64,000 nucleotides of DNA from Chamaea fasciata (GCA_029207755.1 JARCOQ010000002.1:9005156-9069155), one strand, 5' to 3'. Positions 23,101 through 38,136 are shown, numbered from the stretch's first letter. Notes: generated from the sequence alone by a model not told the origin. Numbers and translations: made by a program.

Positions 23101-26100
23101 GAAGAACTGCCAGATACTGCTTAAGCTCACCTTATAACCTGAATTTTCGTGCCAGAGAGCAAGCAGGCAACACAGGTAATGGATGCGCCTTTATTTGGTA
23201 AGATTAGTTGCTTATAAAACCACACAATGTGCTTTCAAATTGTCTCCTTTTGGTATTTAGGATAGAAAGAATAGCGAGCTAAAAGATAATGGCTCTGTCA
23301 TAGTGTTAATAGAGATAATTGTTAACTGATTTTTTGGTTGTGTGCCTGAGTTTCTTCAGTTCTACTCAAAGGTGTCAAGGGATATTTGGTGCTGCGCTTT
23401 GGATAAAGTTGATTACTCAGTAATGCTTTTTTAATTATTCTTTGTTCTTTCCTTATGTTATTTTTCCACAAATAAGTATTAGAATTCTGTCTCTGAAGTC
23501 CTGTTTTAATCTGGATTAGTCTTCAGTCCAAATCAGAATGCGTTTGTAGCACTACAGCCAGAACAAGGAATTCTGGTTTAGTATTGTACATCCCTATATA
23601 CCTTAAGCATGGTAATGTACATGTAAAAGCCTATTAACTGTGGCTACAATTAAATAAAACCTTTCTCATCCTATTTTTAAGCAGTTTATAATTCTGCCAG
23701 GCAAAGTATTTAATCAGTCTGTTTTGCTGGATGTGTTAGAATTTTCTTTACTGGAGAAGTTCAGTTAAAATAAATTTTTCAAATTTATGTCTCAGCTCAT
23801 CTATCCAAGAGTGAGTGACAGTAACAGACCCATTTTCTATGTATTTTGAAGGTTAAATATGCAAATCTATTGCCTGTTGTATCCTTCAGAATTTTCAGCT
23901 TGGTATAGTAATTGATTTCAAACAGGAACTTAATTTTTGCTAGGGTGGAAAAAGAACTTTGCATTGTTGTTACCGAATAGATGTGCATTTGCAAATACTT
24001 TTATTGTTCACATGGGTTTTGTTGAATTTTAACCTGTGATTAATTTATATGGGGTGACCTGTTAATTTTGTCAGGAATTTCACTTCAGCATCTTCAAATG
24101 AAGCAGCTCCACTGACAGGATCTGCTCCACATAAAAGAAATAAAATAGATGATACAAAATTGCAAGTGGGGCTACAGGCCCCACAAAGGTCTGCAAACTG
24201 AAAAGAAAAAAACAACTATGATCTCCTGTAAAGATGAAGTATGTTAGACCCTCAGTATTTCAGCACATACTTCAAAAGCTACTGTCTCAGAGTAATACAG
24301 AGCTGTTTTCCTCATATGGTAAGAGTACAGAATTAATTTATTTGGAAACTTTGGTGTCTTGTTTTAAGCTGAGAAACCAGATATTTCTATTTTAGTAATT
24401 TTTTAATCTCTCATTTATACTTAAAATCATATTCAACAATTGATACAATAACTCAGCATTGTTTTAAATAACGTGCCATCTTCCTTGTCTTTAATTTGCT
24501 GCCTGTATCCTTCACAGACTCTTCTTTCACTAATGCAATATGTTTATTTCCTCCTCAGGAACAGATCCATTGGATTGTAGCAACAGGCTGTGAAAATATT
24601 CAACATTCACAGCCACATAAATCTCTTCTAAAACTGAAATGGAATTGGTTTTGTTTATTTTTTTAAGAAACAGAGCTATAGACTACTTGTATTTATTGTG
24701 AGAATATTTCTTAAATTGATAGAGAAAATCTATAATGTCACAGAGACAACATAACTTCAATATTGTATTCAATGTTTCTTTTCACATTATTAAAAAAAAA
24801 AAAAAAAACAACCAAAAAAACCCAAACTGTATTGCCTATTTCCCACATATTTTCTGTATTTAGTGAGCAACCAACTAAGAGGAAAATTTACTGCTGTATG
24901 TGGTACCAAAATACTGATAGGATAATGTCTTAAACTTTTGGGTTTGGAGGGGGTTTTTTTCCAGATTTTAAAACATATAATCAGGCTATTATCTTTCATT
25001 TCTGGCAATATGGCCCAAGGAGTGGGAAGCCAAGGAACACAATGACAAACAGACTGTCCTATGGTGAGAAAGGAAATGACTGATGATCTGCTGGAAAAAA
25101 AATAAATAACAAAACCAAAACACAAACTACCCAAAAGACCGTGCTATTCCAAGGTAAACCAGAGTTCCAAGTGTCTTGCCATGGGGAATATGTGTTCTGC
25201 TCAGCCTTAAATACTGCATTTACTTTTTTTCTGTCTTTCAACTTCATTAAGGTTGCCAATATTTTATTTCCCATTTTTTGAAGTCAGATTTCTCAATTGC
25301 TTAGGGATTCTGCATATTCTGCTAGAAAGCTACAAGATCAGTCTAAGGCTAAGTTCCTTTCACACATTTTATTTTTGTGAGATCCAGAAAAAGCCCTTTC
25401 ACTACCTCTGAGGATGGTCAGAAAGGAGTAGAGGTGATGTGCCACAAGCTCAGGCTCTCATGCTTTAAACTGGTTTTATGCAGGTACTCTGATGCCTCAA
25501 CTTGTTCAGTGTGCTTTTTGAGCAATCTAGCACTTTCTAGACATGATAAAAGATGTATTCTTGAGTTAAACAGGTATTTAAATAGTCTGCAAAATAAATT
25601 CATTCTTGTCTGCTACAGACTAGTTGGCAGTTCTGACAGAAGAAATAGACATTGAAAAGAAGACAGGAGTGAATTGGGTCCCTTAACTTTTCAGACAGAG
25701 TAGTTATATGTTGAATTGTTATTCACAAGCATTGCCCTTTTCTATCTTATGTCCTAGGAAACAAGATGTTTGTAAGGCAGAGAGGGAGATCAAATTAAAT
25801 ATACGCTTCCTTTCCATTCCTTGCAAAAATATTTTGGATCAGTTTTTTTGTTGATTTGTGTCTGGGATTTTTTCTGTTCGTCAACTCAATTAAGAAAATA
25901 AGTAATTTTCACAGCCCTATTAAGGTATCCCAAATCAACTGCATACAAAAAAAAAAAAAAAAATCAAGGTTAGAAATTTTAAATTAAAATAAATCCTTAA
26001 ACCAAGACATAATCTTTTCTTCAGGAATGGTATAGGTGACTACGCTTCTGTTCTACAACTTCTCAACTGCATCAGGTTATTCTGAAGTGTTTGGAAATAT
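20180..26100. other. AT-rich non-coding DNA, no gene seen
   Basis: A GC-richer stretch at about 20600-21110 carries small frames on both strands (73 and 81 codons) without recognisable content. A GC-rich hairpin with 7-bp arms (GTGGGGC/GCCCCAC, loop 5) is at 24166-24184. Poly-A runs lie near 24791 and 25949. Confidence 0.5.
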
Positions 26101-29100
26101 TGGAAAATGGGAGACTGCTCTTAAGGGTGTAAGATTTAACGTGGAAATATTTATTTAAAAACCTAATCTTTGAGAAATTGGAAATACATCTCAGCTACTC
26201 TTGGTTATGTCAGTTGACAATTTAGATAATGAAAAGTCTAACAAGGTGGACTTGATATTTCTGGGAGAACCACATCCAGCCATTTCAGATAAGAAAATAA
26301 AAGCATGGGAAGCACACAACAAATTAATTCAGTTTGAAGCTAAATCGCCCTTGCAGAGCTCACCTATTTTACAGATACATAGAAAGATGCTGAAACATTG
26401 CGGAAAAGATACTATGCTTTTAAGCCCTGGGTTTTCTATATATTTTTGTCACCTAATCTGAGATAAGTGATGTTTGCCAACAGTCACTAGGAATCAGCAA
26501 GATGCTGCTTTTACGGAGTTATTTCAGGTTTTCGAGGATGCAGCAGCAGATACGGAGAGCTAAGAAATTTTCTTGATCCAGGGGAATGGAAGTCCAGATG
26601 CACTGATAGACAGATGTATTTGGGGTTTTTTGTAGTTTTTAATTTATTTTTATTTTTCACTAGCAGGTTTGTGGAGTGAAACAGCTGGTGCTTACACTCC
26701 CAGGGCTGAGGCTTCAAGGGAGGTTTATTTCAAAGTGCTTCTTGCCAGGTGCCATTGCCAGGACACTCAGCATCAGCTGGAGCTTCTCCCCGTGCATGCC
26801 TGGAGCTCATCACCTGCCATGCTTACATGGACCACAGGAGAGCACGGGGCGGGGGGGGGGATTTCCTTTATAAAGGCCATGGCTGACCTGTGCAAGCAGG
26901 CACATGAGAGACAGAGGTGGGTAAGGTTTGTCTGAGTTAAAAGGATGAATCCCTAGGCCTGGGAGGGGTCTGATGAGATGGGTTCATTGCACATCCAATG
27001 AAAATGTGAACAGAGAACATGCTCCATGTCAAAGTCACTCAGGCTCTAGATTTCCTTCCTACAGATGCCATGCATCCTGTAGATCTGCATGTCCTGTAGA
27101 TATTCATTCAGGGAGACATTGAGCATGTTAGTTGGAAATCCAGTGCATTTCTAAATACAGAGAAATGCAGGTCAAGAAGTACTCTGTGAACTGGAAACAA
27201 CAGGGCCGGAGAGACAGAACAGGTCACTCTTTGGCTAAACCTGGAAGGGCCACTCATTTTCTGTGTTGCCATTTTCATCATAGATTCTTTCCCGTGAAAA
27301 AGGAAATATCAGGTTATAAATGTAGAAAATACAGGAAAAAAAAATCTTGCTACAAGTATACTGGAAGTCTACAGTGCAGCCAGAGTGAACAAATACTTTG
27401 AGACATGAACATGCTTAGCAGGTACACCTGAAAACATATGTGTGAAGACTACAACAGAAAATACCAGAAGTCAATGAGTGTCCTGTTTTTCCCAAAGCAA
27501 ACAGGACACACATACTCTGATTTGGATGAAAAGAAGCAGATATCTATGTTTGCTTCACTTAGAACAAACACTAAGTCTAATTCATTTCTTGCTTTGGCAA
27601 ACCTGTTTGACTTTCTCTCTTTTCTTTAGTGTGACTGCCCAGAAGAGCTGGGAACAGGTAACTCATCTCAATCTACTCTGGTAATCAGCAAGAAACCAAT
27701 TCAGAAGTTAAGCACTTTTAGCTGTGAAGGCTTACACATTTTTAAGAAAGACAAGACTTTTAATAAGGCACATTGATAGATACGGGAAAAAGAAAAGGCA
27801 AACTTTCCAATGTGGAGGCTTTTGAGGAGGGGGGGTTGAAAGAAATCTCTTTACATGAAAAAAGTTCAGTCCTGAGAAATACACTGTTTTGCACAAGTCA
27901 TGCTTATTAGTCTAGTAAATAGTACAGAGGTTTGAATTTTTTTCCCTCCTAAGATATGTATGTTGGTCTAAGAGCGGCACTTATAACAAACTCACTTCCT
28001 TTACAGTCTTGATTGGATGAAAGTAATTAATTTTAAATTAAACTCGTCAAATATGGGATAAGTAAGAAAATCAATTATGTTAATTATGGTTGGATGGAGG
28101 GAGGTGCTAGTTTTATATTAGATATGAAAGGCTAGATTGAGAATTCTTCAGATGTTTAATATTTAAACAGCATCCCCCAAGCACTACAAAATAAAAACAA
28201 AATAAAAAGGGACACTGACTACAGACAGACTCATTGCAAACATCAGATTTCACCACTCTGACATACCAAATTCAGTGCTGCAAGTCATTAGTGCTGCAAG
28301 TGACTGCAAGTGATTGTTAAGTTTTAAAATAACGCTTGCTATTTAAAATTTCACTTGGCCTATAAGAAACTCTTCCATATTGAAGTTAGAATTTTTTTCT
28401 TTTTACTTTCTGGTTAAGATGCTAAGGAAAGTAATTTACAATAACTAGAAAAGTAATTTTCTATGTGATAATGTTAAAAAAAAAAAAGGGGGGACATGGT
28501 AAAATGTTTACCTAGAAGCTGCTCAAAGTGATCTATAATAGGAAAGACTTGACTTGTTTACAACAGAAATAAAAAATAGCAAGGTTTAAGAAGGAAGGAG
28601 CAAGGATCTGACACACAAGACACTGAGAGGGATGTATGGAGAATGTGACAGCTAAATCCTTCCTTTTCAATACAGTGTTACTCACTTTTGCTACAAGAAG
28701 CTTAACAGAATTGATTCACTTAAAAGAAATACGCATATGGCTAATCTTTATTCGTGTATCCATAAAAATAATACAAGAAATATAATTAAACTACTTTTCT
28801 CAAACATGATTACAGAGATGATTTCACCCATAAATGAGGCTCTTTCTCTGTAATCCACTAGAATTCCTTAGTAACACCTTTTCCTGGGCATTCATATGTA
28901 TTTCTTCAAGGAGTTTGTTTAATCTCATTCATTCCATACTGACCAACATACATCTGTCACTTTAATTACAATGTCACTTTGAAGCATTTTTTTCTAGATT
29001 TTTTCAGCACATAGTTTGGACAAAATAAAGGTAGAAATTATCTTTTACCTCATATTGTTTGAGTTCCATATTTTATTGGGGAAAAAAAAACCCCTATGTT

Positions 29101-32100
29101 TCCCTGAATGTTAAAATCAGTGTATATGAAAAGGTAGTGCACATTCAGTTTAGGTGTTTACGCAGACTCCCTCTGACATAAGGATTCCTACAACTAACTG
29201 AAGGTGAAAAAGCCTGTGTAATGGTTGCATAAATAATTGCAGGTGCAAAAAGAAGTCCTGGTTAAGCACAGGTGTTAAAAGGAACTGTAAAATACTGACA
29301 ATTAAGAGCCAAGTAAGATTAATCATGTGTTTAGAAGCACCATCAAAATTCAAATCAAATCTTTTCTTTGAAGTCTTGATTTTACTTTAAGGTAATTGCA
29401 GCAAGGTTAAATCAGACTAATTCAAGCTTATCTTATTTTATATAGAAAAATCTATGTATTGTCTCTACTCCTTGATAAACTCTTAACAACAAGCACTTAT
29501 TTATTCCTTATTCATAAAGGTTAAGTATACTTGTAAATGTTCAGAGAAACACAAAACATTAAAGGTGGAACTTTAAAACGTGGAATTTAGCTATAGAAAC
29601 CTGCTGAAAAAAATATTTTTAAAACTTTTGTTTGGAATTAATACTCCCCCAAAACTTCAAAGGTCTTGGACAAGGTCGAATCAAGCAGTAATGAACACAA
29701 GATCCAAAGATAGAAATACAGAAAATTCAGCCTTTGAACTTACATTCTGAAGCACTTTTAAAAATCAGATATTCAGTGTGTACTGAAAAATAAAATATTA
29801 AACGAAAAGTGACTTTTTATTCCATGTACTACCATCCACAAGGTATGCACAAGGTCTTTGTGCATAACACTCCCTTTTCTGTATCTTTTTAGGTCTTCAG
29901 TGACAAATATACCAGGATTTCTGGTCACTGTCAAAAAGCTGTCATTTAGCCTACACTGTCTGGCTTTTCAAAGATTAGCTACAAGCCTGTAAACTGCAGA
30001 AAACTGCTAATAATGCCATGAAAGAAATACATGCAGGACTCGAGCAGCTGTGCCTTCCACAGAACTGAAAGCCTTACTGTGGAATTGTTTAAAATGCATC
30101 CTGACAGAAAGAAAAAAGGCATATAGGATTTTGTTAAGGGACATCATTGATGTGTACACGTGCCTGTACATTCATATATTGCCTTTTGGGAAGGGCAGCA
30201 GAACTGCAGAACTGTTCTGGCATTTGTTAAACTGTTCCCAACCAGCAAAAGCCTTATCCAAGCAACAGACACACCCCAAAACTCAAACCTCAACGGAAAA
30301 AACAGCTGTGACTAAACTCCTCACAAAGGAGACTGGGATGCACCCACAGTTTGTGGGACAGATGGAACTGTGGGAAGGGAGCTTTAATGACTGGAGCCAT
30401 GGAGACTGAATCCAGGAATTGTGTAGGGACACTGGCAATTATGTGCCTGAGGTTTCCTCCAGTTTCTGTCAGAATAAAAAGCAAAAAGGGAACCAAAGCG
30501 TTGTTCTTAGGGCAGCGAGGTGCTTATTAAGATTGTCAGATGACCACATCCAATGCAGCCCTCGTTGCTGGTTCCATCAGGGGAGCACAGTCCTCTGCAG
30601 TATTTCCATCTTCTGAAAACCCTGCATCCAGCTCTGCTCCCTTCCCTCCGCCCCACAGGATACCCCCATCAAATCTACATCAAAGCCTCCTGTTTCTGTG
30701 GGTTTGTAGTCCAGTTCAGCATGGTGGCTCACTTCCATTTTTTTTCACAGAATTTAGAGCCTCCCTCTTGCCAGCCTATTAAACTAATTCTTTCCATCCG
30801 TTACACGCTGACTGCTTGACTTCTGCTTCTATTGTTCAGATCTGGAATCTTTGGTCTTTTTATTGCCATTCATCCCATGCTTTATTACCTTATTTCACCT
30901 TCCCTACATATGGCTTTCTTTCAACTGCTTCACTCGTAACATCTCCCTCCTGCCAATAAATCTCATTTTTCTCAATATCAGACTGACTTTTAACTATTTT
31001 TGTAAGTTCTATTTTCCCTCTTCACAGCAGACACGCGAAAATATGAAGACACAAGAATGAACAGGCCAATTTGGATGGATAAAAGCCAAGCAGCGTTTAA
31101 AATGGTTTCCCAGTTCCTTCAATCAGTCCTAACAAAATTCTTGTTAAGACAATTTTTTAAATTTCATCTTCCCCTTCAAATTTGAGTTGACATAAAACCC
31201 CTGGCAAATGCATGAGATTTCTTTTTTTATTTTACTTGAGGGCACAGATTTAGGTGACAAACAGCATGTACCACACCACTATAAACCACACCCTGTTAAA
31301 TACCATTTGATCCAGATGAGTGCATGTATCTATGCACGCTTTCACATGCTCGTATTTTCTATGTCTGTGAGTAAAAACATTCCCACATTTAGTTTATCCT
31401 GGATATTAAAGTTATTCTATAATGTTTCCAGGTCCTGATCAGCTGATCCCATCAAAACCCCAGTACCATCCCTGAAATCTACTTAGAGACTATGTTTTTT
31501 TCCCCAAATTTTGTTCTTCACAGATTTGTCAAATAATGAAAGTTACAGTAGTTGTTTAATAGATAATTCAGAAACCCAACTATGTAATTCAGTAATAGAA
31601 CTTCATTTACTTAAAACTTTTTCTTTAATTTTAATAACTGCACCATAAAACAAAAATAGAAATGGTAATTTTGAATGCTTTAGAGTTTGATTACACTAAA
31701 TTAAATTAAATTAAATAGCATACTGTTTTGAATGAAAGCACTGGACAAAAATGCAGGGGAAAAATTACTTGTGTTAACAGCTCCCCATAAATTACTTATA
31801 GCATAATCCAACTGCCTTACCACAGAAAAAAATAGAAAATAGATTCATAATTATTTTATTTCCCTAGCCATTTCATGAAGGATCACACAAAAAGAGAGGA
31901 AAACAAATATCAAATTAATGCATAGAACAGTGAATGAGACTTCTGTCATTAACTAGTTACAGTTATCTTTCAGGATTCTTACACAGTTCTTATTCCCAAA
32001 TCCATTTGGAAGAACACATGAGAAAATGTCTGTAAATTGAATTAAAGCACCTCTTTTTAAGTTCTTCAGTTGGCTTAGTCTGCTTTCTTTGCCCCCCTTG

Positions 32101-32342
32101 CTTTCAACTACCCCCTAAGTGGGCAGAGATGGTTTTGGGGGTGATGAAGCTTTTTTCATTTGTGGGATTTTGAAGAAAAGGGATGTGTATTGGGAATGAA
32201 GAACATGAGGAAGAATTTTGGATGCTTTTTAGGCCTTTCTGCCCATCTCAGAGCAGAATTTGACCCGACACATTTGACAGCTCTGGAGATTTCAGTGGAA
32301 AGCTATTTGCACAGCATGGTGCAGCATAAGATTTGATATGAG
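26101..32342. other. AT-rich non-coding DNA with small repeats and a hairpin
   Basis: No gene is supported. A G-rich spot with a ten-base G run is near 26851-26861. Short imperfect tandem repeats occur at 27072-27101 (GCAT..CCTGTAGAT twice) and about 28273-28312 (GCTGCAAGT). A hairpin with 9-bp arms TATGCACAA/TTGTGCATA around 5 bases is at 29844-29866. Frames of 119 and 65 codons in one frame at 30050-30616 encode nothing recognised. Confidence 0.5.
31697..31716 (+). repeat. (TAAAT)4 pentanucleotide microsatellite
   Basis: Four perfect copies of TAAAT. Confidence 0.9.
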
Positions 32343-32482
32343 GAAAAAAACAAAACAAACAAACAAACAAACAAACAAAACAAAACAAAACAAAACACAA
32401 AAAAACCCCCAAAAATATAGGAAAAAAAAACAAACAAAAACAAACAAACAAACAAAAAAAAACAACAACAACAACAAAAAAC
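32343..32482. repeat. A/C low-complexity tract (AAAC, AAAAC, AAC repeats)
   Basis: AAAC repeats are followed by AAAAC repeats, an A/C run and AAC repeats. Three overlapping Phe/Cys/Val-rich minus-strand frames are artefacts. Confidence 0.92.
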
Positions 32483-35400
32483 CACCTGCAAGTTCAACAA
32501 GAGTTTCTGACTACTGAGAGAGTTGATTATGGTCTGTAACCAATGGGTAAAAAATATAATTTAAAAAATCTATGAATACTTGCAGCCCAATTTGCAAAGA
32601 GGCTCTTTGCAGCCTCCTGCATTTTTTTTTTTTAAGATAGAGGAATATTCCAGATCTAAAACCTACACAGAAAAGGAAATGCTTAAGATCATTTTTTCCT
32701 TTCAGACTTTCTTCAGTTGTGTTTTGTTATACTAGTTAAATATGTACAGTGAAATAATTACTAATCTTCAGGTCTGTGCTTTGAAAGAAATGCTACCACA
32801 GAGCTTGTTCTGTGAATCTACTCAGCAGCCATTTATTAAGCAAAATAACTGCAGTTTTTCCAGCTCATTTACCTTTGTATGACACACTTGCAACATAGAA
32901 AACATACAGGGAAAAAATGCAGGAAAATAAGTTACTCTTAGCAATCTGTCAACGTAATTTACCTGCTCGAAGCAGGACCAGGCAATGGCCTGCAACTCAG
33001 TGCAAGAAACCAATAGTTTCCAGAGGAACAGGATCACCCACAAAAGTCAATTTTTCAAAAATATTTTATCAGATTTGGAGCATTAATGCAAGTGGTATTA
33101 TAGGTCAGTATATATCTATTGTCTACCAAAACTGCTAAAGTCCTGAAATATCTCTAAATCACTGCAAAAGAATAACTCGGAACAAGGAAGAGTTGCCTAT
33201 TTCGCTTGTGATGTTTGTGTATCACAATGTCCTTATTATCTAGACAATTGTTTCACAAAAAAACAAAAAAATAATTACCAGTATTAGTGGTGATACGCTA
33301 AATATAATTTTATAAAATTCCCTCCTAAACATACTCAACACTGTGAAAGCAAACTTTATATTGGCAATGGCTATTCTGAATGAGGAAATAATAAAACCCC
33401 CGATTTTTTAGTTAGAGAAGGAAAATGCAAGTATATCACTGAGCTTCATCAATTTTTTAATTCACTGTCTTTCAAAATTGAGTGGAGTTTTATGGGAATT
33501 TACTCTGTAGCTGTTAAAAAGAGTTGGCTAACTTTTTTTCAGATTTCAGCCCTGGTGTTCAAACTATGCTTTGTCTGAACTAAGAAAGTCATCCTTACTT
33601 TGCTGTATCTTTCTTTTACCTCTTCAGTATAATTATAGAACCTGTGAGTGGCTTAAAATACACTAGTCATAAACCATCCCCCAAATTGCAGTTGTTATTG
33701 AGATGGTATTGTAATGTTTTCACTTTCAGAATTCAAGTATGATAATTAATATTTTCATTTACATAAAAGCAGGGCAACTCTTTTAATAGCATCCTAAGTG
33801 TCACTTGGACGGCTCACTCAGGTTCATCAGAAGGTAAAAATGTAAAACACAGCTTTATTTTCATTCCTCTCTTACTTAAGGTGACCGGTCAAAAACCAAT
33901 AGTTTCTTTAAAATAATAATAATAAAAAAACAGAAATAAAAACCCAAACTCAGTCTCTCTCTCTCCCTCATATTTTGCATTTCCTGTACTTCCACTCTTC
34001 TTTAAAATATTAAAATCTTGCAGGAGACATGCCTTCCCCCTTCCCATTCACCAGGAATGCAGGAATGCTGACACAGGAGCATGATCAGATGTATTAGTGA
34101 GGTTGCTTCTGCCCCAGTGTGCACAAACAATTTGCTCTAAATCAGCTTTACAGGCACCGGGCATCAAAATTCCTCTCTCCAAGAAAACCTTTTAGTTTGA
34201 AGCATATCCAAAGAGTTATAATATGATTATTCCACTCTGCGTTTATCTCTGGGTCTCCAGCAGGAGGCCCAGGCCTACAGTGGTCACAGCCAACATTAGG
34301 CTGCCGACAGCTGATGGAGCATCCTCTGTGCCTGCTGCCTGGTGAGCATCCCCCCCCCCCCTCTTTCCAAGGAAAAGCAAACTGTGCTAAAAATATTTGG
34401 GTGCTTTAGACAATACCTCTCACTTAGGCTGAAGTAAATACTCACAGACCAGAGCTGCCTAGAGATTATATGTAAAGGTAAAATTGTTTTAATTTTAAAT
34501 TAAACCTTTATTTTATCCATTTCTAAAGGGATAAAGTGTTCATTATGTTTGCTAACCTATATGACTGCATAAAACTTTTCCCTTAGTTTCTCAGGGAGCA
34601 GGTTGTCTTATCCAAGAGATCATCTTTGTGACAGCTTAGCAGAGACAGGATTAATAGATTAAGTAAATATCCTTGAGTTTTATGAAAGCTGTCAATAACT
34701 TGTTTTCCAACCATTATTTAATAAAGCCAAATAAAAATATAGCAGTTGTTATGAGAATTGGGTTAATTCTTAGTTGTTTTCATTTCTTGTTAAAGCCCAG
34801 AAGCTGCTTTGTCTTGAATGTTATTAAAGAGAATTTCAAAAGGCAGGAGAGGAAAAGGCTCAGCCTCCACAAGGCAGTGTGTCAGACAAATACACTGGTT
34901 TGGTATTAAACCACCTCTAGAATAACATTTCCTGTGCACTTCCTCAGAGCTAAGGCTTAACTGAGAACAAATTAAGAGAACTCATCTCTTGTAGGCAACT
35001 TAAGTTGAGCAGTAACACCATTATTACAATTATTGCATTGACAATTTTAGCAATACCACACAAAGACAATATGATGAAGACCAAAATAACTGGCTGCAAA
35101 ATTATCTCACCTTACCTTTTTATGTGCTGAAATGGTTAATTGTTCTAAAACTATTTGTTGGTCTTCACAATTTGCACTCATCAAGAAGTTTTATGAGCTA
35201 CACAAATAATTCAAAGTACAGAGCATACCTTTCATTTTTGAATCTTAACTGGACTCAGGAAAGTGTTACACCCCTGAGTTCCACAGCAGTTCACAACTAT
35301 ATTGCTTGTGTACTAACAGAAACCCCAAATCTTCCAGGTTTGTTTTGGGGTTTGTTTGTTTGTTTGTTTGCTTAGGGTTGGGTTTTTTCGGTCCACTTAG

Positions 35401-38093
35401 ACCACGGACACAGAATTATTTTATTACAAGTCTACACAAGTTTAGTCCATGACAAAATTCCATCGAAAAACACTTTTTAGAACAGATTATGATCATCTGA
35501 AATAAAGAGATCCACAGAGTAATCTATATTAGAGGCCGAAAAAAGAGGAAACCATTGGACCAAAGAGGAGCATTGTCTTTTTTACTGTGTAGCTCATTTT
35601 CCTTTTATTTGCTGATTTGATTAAAATTTCTAGGCAATATATTATATTGTAGAATATTCCCTCATGCAGACAGCCTGAAAGCGATGTGGTGCCAGATACA
35701 TGCATTGACCTCCTTCCCACAAACTTCTCCTCCCCCAGAAAATTCAGCTCTTTGCAAAAGCCAATGCAATCAAAAATTGACATCTGTGCTTCTCACCTCT
35801 AGTCCTAGCACAATTAGAAAAGAAATTAATTGAAGACTGTTTATTATAGACGAGCAATGAATAGAAAAGCTGTTCTCTATCTAGCTCATTTCATAGTGAA
35901 GATGGACACAGAAGAACTGAGACAAGTCACTCAACTATTCTTATTTAGTATACATTACAAAAACCTATAGTGGAGCTATTTTGCCCTACCTATAATTGTA
36001 AGCCATGATGAAAGATGAGAGGAATACCCTGTAAAACTCCTAAGCAATCAATTTCAACTCCTTGCAGGATAAGTATCAGTGTTCTTGTATATGTTCTAAA
36101 AGTATGTATGGAAAGTATTACAAGCCTCTTTTTTTTTGTTTCCAACTTCAAGGCTTTATTTGTGCTTCACTTCTGGAATTTAACCTCAGAGCTCCTTAGA
36201 AGAAAGAATTTGCATTTCTCTTTTAGGTCTCATGTTTTTGTCCCAACTGGGAGACCCAACAGATGCAGAATTTTTCTTTTTAATGCACTCTCTAATGACT
36301 CATTTTTAAAGTGGCTGAAACACTATCTCTAATTATAGCCGCAATATGTTCTTCAGTGAATTTCACATCCTGTCTAAGCATCACATTATGTTCTTCCAAT
36401 AATTATAGCCTTTCTTCCATCCTTTCTTTGCTTTTATTTCAATCCAGTCAAAACTTAAATTCAGTCTTTAACTTCATTAGCTAAAGCTTCTCCCCATACT
36501 AGATGCTCTTTGGATGTTCAGAACCAGTTGCTGTTTAAGACCACCTTATAAATATTTCCACACGTTGATTCTTTCCCTGGTGGATACATGTTGTAATTCA
36601 GTCTGAACTTTCAAACTCAAAGTCTAAACTTGATTCTGAAGGCTGTCCTCACCAGGAATCTAATTTACATACACCTCCATGAAAGGATGTATTTTAAAAA
36701 TAAATAGGTATGAACAAATTCACTGTATTCTTTTGTCACAAATATCCTTTTCTCTCATTGAGAGAAAAGAAAGATGACTGGGTCAAGACAGATCACTGTC
36801 AATAATTTAAGGTGTTACAATAAATAAGTTGGTTTTATTAGCAGCAGAAAACTTCACACAGTGCATTCTTTTGCTTGGTCCCTTGCACATGAATACACGT
36901 ACCCTTCTCAGTGTTGGAGAGACAGCTGGGAAAATTTATCCTTGAGCTGTAAAGTCACAAGTTAAAAACAAGAGTGGAATCAGCTGAGAGAGCTAGCAGT
37001 TGCACTCATCCAGTCCATCAGAAGAAACTTCATAAGGATGACATGAAAATATTTCAGACTGTCAATGCCAACAGGAAAACACTTTCATTGACAAGAGAAG
37101 CATGGAGCGTTGAGGTCTCGAGACAGCTGCCATCCACCATTAGCAGCAGAAAGGGAGGCAATAGGGAAGAGTTTTTTGAAAAGACAAGTTAGAATGGTAA
37201 AATAAAACTTCAGTTGCAGAACTTAAAATGTTCTGAATGTGGATCCCAGATCTTCTGACTGAAGTCACCAAACAGGTCCCTTGGAGAACCTGTCTGGGCA
37301 CATCCATGCTTACTAAAAGTTGCCATCTCAAAGCTGTGACATCCTGTAAGGGATGTACTTAGAATCAGGAATCTCTTCCCACAAATATGATTTTTTAAAA
37401 ATTTGTTTCAAATTCAGGATAAAGTCTGTCTTTCCGGGCCTCAGATCTCACTCCCACACTAACAGTACATTCCATCCCATAGTTTGTATTACGAAAACAG
37501 TAATGAAGAAAACACCCATTTTCAGTATTAATTTCCAAAGACAAATTTCAGAAAAGGACAGAAGCATTCTGCTGGTTTTATTACATGTAGAATTTAAAGC
37601 TAATTGTTTCCACTTATAGATGGGATTTAAATGTTAACAGCTGTTCATAGCCAGTTCAGACTGTGTGCATTTTCTCTAAGAACCTATATAATTGTTCACA
37701 CTTTTTGTTTAGTATTATTAAAGTAGACTGGATGGCTTGGATAATGACAATAAATACGAACTGCAGGTCACAAAATCAGATGGTAGTAAAAATGATACAT
37801 AAATGGGAACTGAGATACATGAGCATCTGTGAGACATTATTCCGACTTAAATATGCACAATAAAACTGTGTCTGGTTAAGTTCCCAGCTGGCAGGATGAA
37901 AAAGATATTAACAAGCCAGGAGACTTGCCACACTTTCAAACCTTGGCAGTCCCTAATGCTTGAAGGGCAAATGGAAACTGCAACAGATACAGAAGTAGAA
38001 TTTCTCAGTGGGTCTTTTCACTCTCCAGAGTAGATGAACATGTCTTTACTGCAGAGCCTGTGATTAGCACAATGTACAGGGTTAAAGCATCTT

Positions 38094-38096
<3 letters not shown>
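32483..38096. other. AT-rich non-coding DNA, no gene seen
   Basis: No recognised gene or transposon. Small structures seen: an imperfect hairpin at 34249-34272 (10-bp arms with one G-T pair, loop 4), a C12-type run near 34350, and a 10-bp-arm hairpin (CTTTTCTCTC/GAGAGAAAAG, loop ATT) at 36747-36769. A short TTTG repeat lies near 35353-35370. Confidence 0.5.

Positions 38097-38136
<40 letters not shown>
38097..38136. repeat. (AT)20 dinucleotide microsatellite
   Basis: Twenty uninterrupted AT units. Such tracts are usually length-polymorphic and can extrude as cruciforms. Confidence 0.97.

Noticed and set aside
30050..30616. Two consecutive frames (119 and 65 codons) in one plus frame
   Set aside because: The start is GTG, there is no recognised domain, and such chains occur elsewhere here by composition.
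32248..32500. Three overlapping hydrophobic minus frames resembling membrane segments
   Set aside because: They translate an AAAC-type tract; hydrophobicity comes from composition.
34249..34272. microRNA-like hairpin
   Set aside because: The stem is only about 10 bp with a 4-base loop, too short for a microRNA precursor.
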